NCBI GenBank assembly: GCA_963930655.1
Contig: OZ005602.1
Span: 21,279,840-21,343,839, forward strand
Direction: 5' to 3'
DNA from: Myrica gale
Lineage: Eukaryota > Streptophyta > Magnoliopsida > Fagales > Myricaceae
Length of the DNA: 64,000 nt
Notes under the pieces: generated by a model
Databases searched by the model: none
Told to the model about the DNA's origin: nothing
Seen by the model: only the letters and a program-made list of their open reading frames with translations
Shown here: piece by piece, positions 60,771 through 64,000 of the stretch
Layout of the letters: each line of letters opens with the position of its first letter
Numbering within the stretch: position 1 is the stretch's first letter
Made by a program: the position numbers and the translations under genes

Positions 60771-61439
60771 GGGTTAATGTCCTTTTTAGTCCCTAGGTTT
60801 TGGGGCGGTGTTCTTTTTAATCCCTAGGTTTTATTTTTGTTCAAAACAGTCCCTAGGTTATTTATGTTTGTCTTTTTAGTCCTTCCGTCCAATTCCGTCA
60901 CTCCCGAGCCCAGTCAGCTAACGGCGGGACACGTCACACCCAATAGAATATTGCCAAGTGTACTAAATTTTTTTTTTTTTAAAAAAAAAATTTCCACATG
61001 GTTAAAAAAAAAAAAAAAACCAAAAGATGTTCCCGTGGCCACCTCCCCGTCGCCGGCGAAGGGTGGCCAGACGGGGAGCCCCCGGCCACCACCGTCGACG
61101 GGGAGCCCTGATCTGGGCTCCCGCTCGTCGGTGGCCAGACGGGGAGCCCAAATCTGGGCTCCCCGTTCGGTGGTGGCCACGGGGTATCTCCCTTGTTTTT
61201 TTTTTAACCATGTGGAAATTTTTTTTTTTTTTTTTTAAAAAAATTAGTACACGTGGCAATATTCTATTGGGTGTGACGTGTCCCGCCGTTAGCTGACTGG
61301 GCTCGGGAGTGACGGAATTGGACGGAAGGACTAAAAAGAAAAACGTAAATAACCTAGGGACTGTTTTGAACAAAAATAAAACCTAGAGATTAAAAAGAAC
61401 ACCGCCCCAAAACCTAGAGACTAAAAAGGACATTAACTC
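60771..61439. mobile_element. Foldback Mutator-type element with GC-rich centre
   Basis: The ends GGGTTAATGTCCTTTTTAGT and GAGTTAATGTCCTTTTTAGT (inverted) begin inverted arms of about 250 bp. The flanks TAATATAAA (60762-60770 and 61440-61448) are an identical 9-bp target duplication, so the element is well bounded and rather young. The arms contain CCCTAGGTTTT phrases, the string TAACGGCGGGACACGTCACA and long A/T runs. The centre (about 61025-61190) is very GC-rich with repeated GGGGAGCCC(A/T)GATCTGGGCTCC-like partial palindromes. Frames crossing it are artefacts of the symmetry. It ends about 590 bp upstream of the GRAS ATG. Confidence 0.85.
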
Positions 61440-62026
61440 TAATATAAAAGGCATGTCATATTAGGCGTTTGACCGTCAAAGATGTTGGTAATTTTCTGGG
61501 AAAGTTGTTGACTCTGGTGAAAACACGATAAGCCACTCGTGTAGTGGACAATACAAACCAAACCAGCTCCAAGTCTCGTACTCGTCTCTTTCCTCTCTAC
61601 TTTCTTTTTTCACTCTCCCTTTAGGTCAGGTACGCAACATTTTCGAATTCACCTTGCCAATTGTTTCTTCACTACTCCAATTTCAGTTCTATGGAACTCA
61701 GAATTGCCAGAATCTAATGCTTCGCCAGGTTCTTCTATGTTTATTTATATTCACTTCTTTTTAATTTTGTTTTTGGATTTGACTATAGAAGAGATCATGT
61801 TTAGGCCTTAGTTCTTTAACTGATAGAGAAAGAAAGAAACAAAGAAAGAAAGAAAATAATTGCCTTTTTTTATCCTTCCCTGTCTGATCATATTTCTCAG
61901 GCTCTAGTTTCGTGTAAAACAGTTAGTATAGCTTCTGAGGTGTCCATTAGGTTTAGGATTTTTGAGAGGTAGCTGTTGAGGTAAGCCTTGGTTTACCCAT
62001 TTGGGATTTCAGTTCTTCCTTTGGTC

Positions 62027-64000
62027 ATGGATCCACAAAATTCCCAATTCTTTGGTTCTATTAACGAGTTCAAATTTGATGGAGAGCCCATTTTTCCTGA
62101 GTCAGATCTGTACCCAAATGTTTCCAATGGTGTTAAATCCAATAAACCCTCAATAGGTCTTAGCTTTATTGACCATACTGTTTTTCCGCCTGATCCTGAC
62201 TCTGGTAGTTCTTCTCAATCAAGCTCAGAGGGCGATTCTCCCTCGGATGACGGTGACTTTTCTGGTTCTGTCCTTAAGTACATTAATCAGGTGCTTATGG
62301 AAGAGGACATGGAGTCCAAGCCTTGTATGTTCCATGACCCGTTGGCTCTTCAAGCCGCGGAGAAATCACTTTATGAAGTCCTTGGAGGGCAGTACCCTCC
62401 ATCCCCTCATCGACACCCCATTTATATTGATCAAAATGTTGAGAGTCCAGATGATACTTTCTCCGGAAGCTTTAGTGATCACACTTGCAGCTCCAGTTTT
62501 ACTAATAGCAACTCTGTTGATTCTCTGGGGAATCATTTTGAATTTGGAGAATACAAACCCCATCTGTTGAAAGATACTCTTCCCACAAACTTTACTTTTC
62601 AGTCCTCTGCAAAGTCCTCCCTACCATCATCATTCAACCTTCCAAGCCGTCACACTAGTAATGGTAATGGGCTGCTGGGCTCTTCTATCAGTGAGCTTCT
62701 GGTTCCGAACTTGTCTGCTGAAAGCGAATCAATTTTGCAGTTCCAGAGAGGGGTAGAGGAGGCTAGTAAGTTCCTTCCTAAACAGAAAGAAATGATTATT
62801 GATCTTGAGACCAATAAGTTTTCTCCAATTATCAATAGGAAGGCTCCAGAAGCTGTAGTTAAGATGGAGATGGATGAGGGGCAGCACTCCCCTCGCAGGT
62901 CAAGAGGAAGGAAGAATCGTGAGCGGGAGGATACTGATTTAGAAGATGGGAGAAATAACAAGCATTCAGCAGTTTATGTGGATGAGAGTGAACTATCAGA
63001 GATGTTTGATAAGGTTCTACTTTGTGTTGTGAAAAAAGAGGAGCCTTCTGAGTGTACCCTTGTTGAAGGCTTGGAGAATGGAGAAAACAAGAACCTTCAG
63101 CCGAATGGACAATTCAATACATCTAGTGGTGGGAAGTTTCGAGTGAAGAAACAGTGCAACAAGAACGGATTTGTGGATTTGAGGACTCTACTGGTTCTGT
63201 GCGCACAAGCAGTCTCTGCTGATGATAGGAGGACTGCTACTGAACTACTAAAGCAGATTAGGAAGCACTCTTCTCCATTTGGGGATGGGTCTCAGAGGTT
63301 GGCCCATTGCTTTGCAAATGGCCTTGAAGCACGCTTGGATGGTACTGGAACTCAGATCTATACTGCTCTAGCATCCAAAAGAACATCAGCCTCTGATATG
63401 TTGAAAGCTTACCAAGTTTATGTATCAGCCTGCCCATTCCAGAGGCTTGCAATTATCTTTGCAAATCATATGATTTTGCGTGTAGCTGAGAAAGCAGCAA
63501 TGCTTCATGTTATAGATTTTGGTATCCTGTATGGCTTTCAATGGCCTGCCCTCATCCACTGTCTCTCAAGAAGACCCGGTGGGCCTCCCAAACTACGTAT
63601 TACGGGCATAGAGCTTCCCCAGCCTGGTTTCCGGCCTAAAGCAAGAGTCCAGGACACAGGGCGTCGCTTGGCAAAGTACTGTGAGCGCTTTGGTGTTCCA
63701 TTTGAGTTTAACGCAATAGCACAGAAATGGGAAACTATCCAAATTGAGGACCTCAGAATTAAAAGAGCTGAGACAGTTGCTGTGAATTGTATTTTCCGAT
63801 TTAAGAATCTGCTTGATGAGACAGTTGTGGTGCACAGTCCAAGGAATGCTGTTCTGAACTTAATTAGGAAGACAAATCCTGACATTTTTGTCCATGCTAT
63901 TGTTAATGGGTCCTACAATGCCCCGTTCTTTGTCACGCGGTTCCGTGAGGTTCTCTTACACTTCTCAGCCTTGTTTGATATGCTTGATTCTAATATTGCC
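62027..64000 (+). CDS. GRAS family transcription regulator, SCL14/SCL33 type (3' end outside the window)
   Basis: A single open frame of 658 codons runs from ATG 62027 to the last base of the window without an intron, as usual for GRAS genes. The long N-terminal part is Ser/Asp-rich and carries LIS-group phrases (DSGSSSQSSSEGDSPSDDGD, YINQVLMEEDMESKPCMFHD, ALQAAEKSLYEVLGGQYPPS). The GRAS domain begins at about residue 382 with the first leucine-heptad region (FVDLRTLLVLCAQAVSADDR). The VHIID core is LHVIDFGILYGFQWPALI (about 493-510), followed by the RITGIELPQPGFRP segment and the second heptad region. The PFYRE and SAW parts lie beyond the window or at its edge. Members of this group act in the nucleus with TGA factors to switch on detoxification genes. 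An intron in the 5' UTR (donor near 61629) is possible. Confidence 0.95.
   Translation, partial: MDPQNSQFFGSINEFKFDGEPIFPESDLYPNVSNGVKSNKPSIGLSFIDHTVFPPDPDSGSSSQSSSEGDSPSDDGDFSGSVLKYINQVLMEEDMESKPCMFHDPLALQAAEKSLYEVLGGQYPPSPHRHPIYIDQNVESPDDTFSGSFSDHTCSSSFTNSNSVDSLGNHFEFGEYKPHLLKDTLPTNFTFQSSAKSSLPSSFNLPSRHTSNGNGLLGSSISELLVPNLSAESESILQFQRGVEEASKFLPKQKEMIIDLETNKFSPIINRKAPEAVVKMEMDEGQHSPRRSRGRKNREREDTDLEDGRNNKHSAVYVDESELSEMFDKVLLCVVKKEEPSECTLVEGLENGENKNLQPNGQFNTSSGGKFRVKKQCNKNGFVDLRTLLVLCAQAVSADDRRTATELLKQIRKHSSPFGDGSQRLAHCFANGLEARLDGTGTQIYTALASKRTSASDMLKAYQVYVSACPFQRLAIIFANHMILRVAEKAAMLHVIDFGILYGFQWPALIHCLSRRPGGPPKLRITGIELPQPGFRPKARVQDTGRRLAKYCERFGVPFEFNAIAQKWETIQIEDLRIKRAETVAVNCIFRFKNLLDETVVVHSPRNAVLNLIRKTNPDIFVHAIVNGSYNAPFFVTRFREVLLHFSALFDMLDSNIA

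Noticed and set aside
60837-61373. Several 88-133 codon frames with near-identical translations on both strands
   Set aside because: They reflect the inverted arms and GC-rich centre of the foldback element, not genes.
1-64000. CRISPR arrays, bacterial operons, organelle DNA insertions
   Set aside because: Spaced identical repeats, ribosome-binding sites and plastid or mitochondrial genes were looked for and not seen; the plastid transporter fragment is from a nuclear gene.

Overview
This is a 64 kb piece of nuclear DNA from a flowering plant, most likely a woody eudicot. The evidence is AT-rich sequence, GT-AG introns, plant-only gene families (GRAS, GT47/MUR3, TRP-type telomere-repeat binders), a nuclear tRNA gene, and a dense layer of plant transposons of several classes. 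I cannot name the species. Most of the small open frames are chance frames inside repeats, introns or UTRs.

Host genes, left to right: an intronless MUR3-like (GT47) Golgi glycosyltransferase (1557-3572, +); a tRNA-Gly(UCC) (19334-19405, +) directly before a PGR5-like A / PGRL1-family chloroplast membrane protein gene whose start codon cannot be found (about 19379-21923, 7 exons, +); a RAB5IF/OPTI-type small membrane protein (27471-23023, 4 exons, -); an oxysterol-binding-protein-related protein of the ORP3A type (28607-36907, 10 exons, +); a telomere-repeat-binding protein with UBL and Myb domains (50206-54344, 9 exons, +); and the first 658 codons of a GRAS regulator of the SCL14/SCL33 type (62027 to the window end, +). 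The exon chains of ORP3A, RAB5IF and TRP close in phase from ATG to stop. RAB5IF and ORP3A are divergent and share an intergenic region of about 1.1 kb with repeated TGGGC(C/T) motifs. I see no pathway linking these genes; they look like an ordinary set of housekeeping, cell-wall and regulatory genes.

The space between and inside the genes is transposon-derived. The clearest case is a 5.9 kb Mutator-like element (11772-17696) with inverted termini and near-identical 9-bp flanking duplications. It contains a decayed FAR1-type transposase gene, an antisense C-terminal fragment of a plastid ATP/ADP translocase gene, and an antisense Ty3/gypsy remnant with a long LTR whose own ends are inverted copies of each other. 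A second Mutator-like element lies at 39843-42630 and a 669-bp foldback element with a perfect 9-bp duplication lies at 60771-61439, upstream of the GRAS gene. hAT-type elements sit in intron 1 of ORP3A (perfect 8-bp duplication) and intron 1 of RAB5IF. Others are a miniature retrotransposon (TRIM, 5074-5382), an internally deleted Ty1/copia element, a gypsy fragment inside a GGCGG-rich region, a CACTA terminus, and several short Tourist-like MITEs.

I found no CRISPR array, operon or obviously new system. The items most worth checking are the composite Mutator element with its host-gene fragment and the tRNA gene abutting the apparently truncated PGRL1-like gene.
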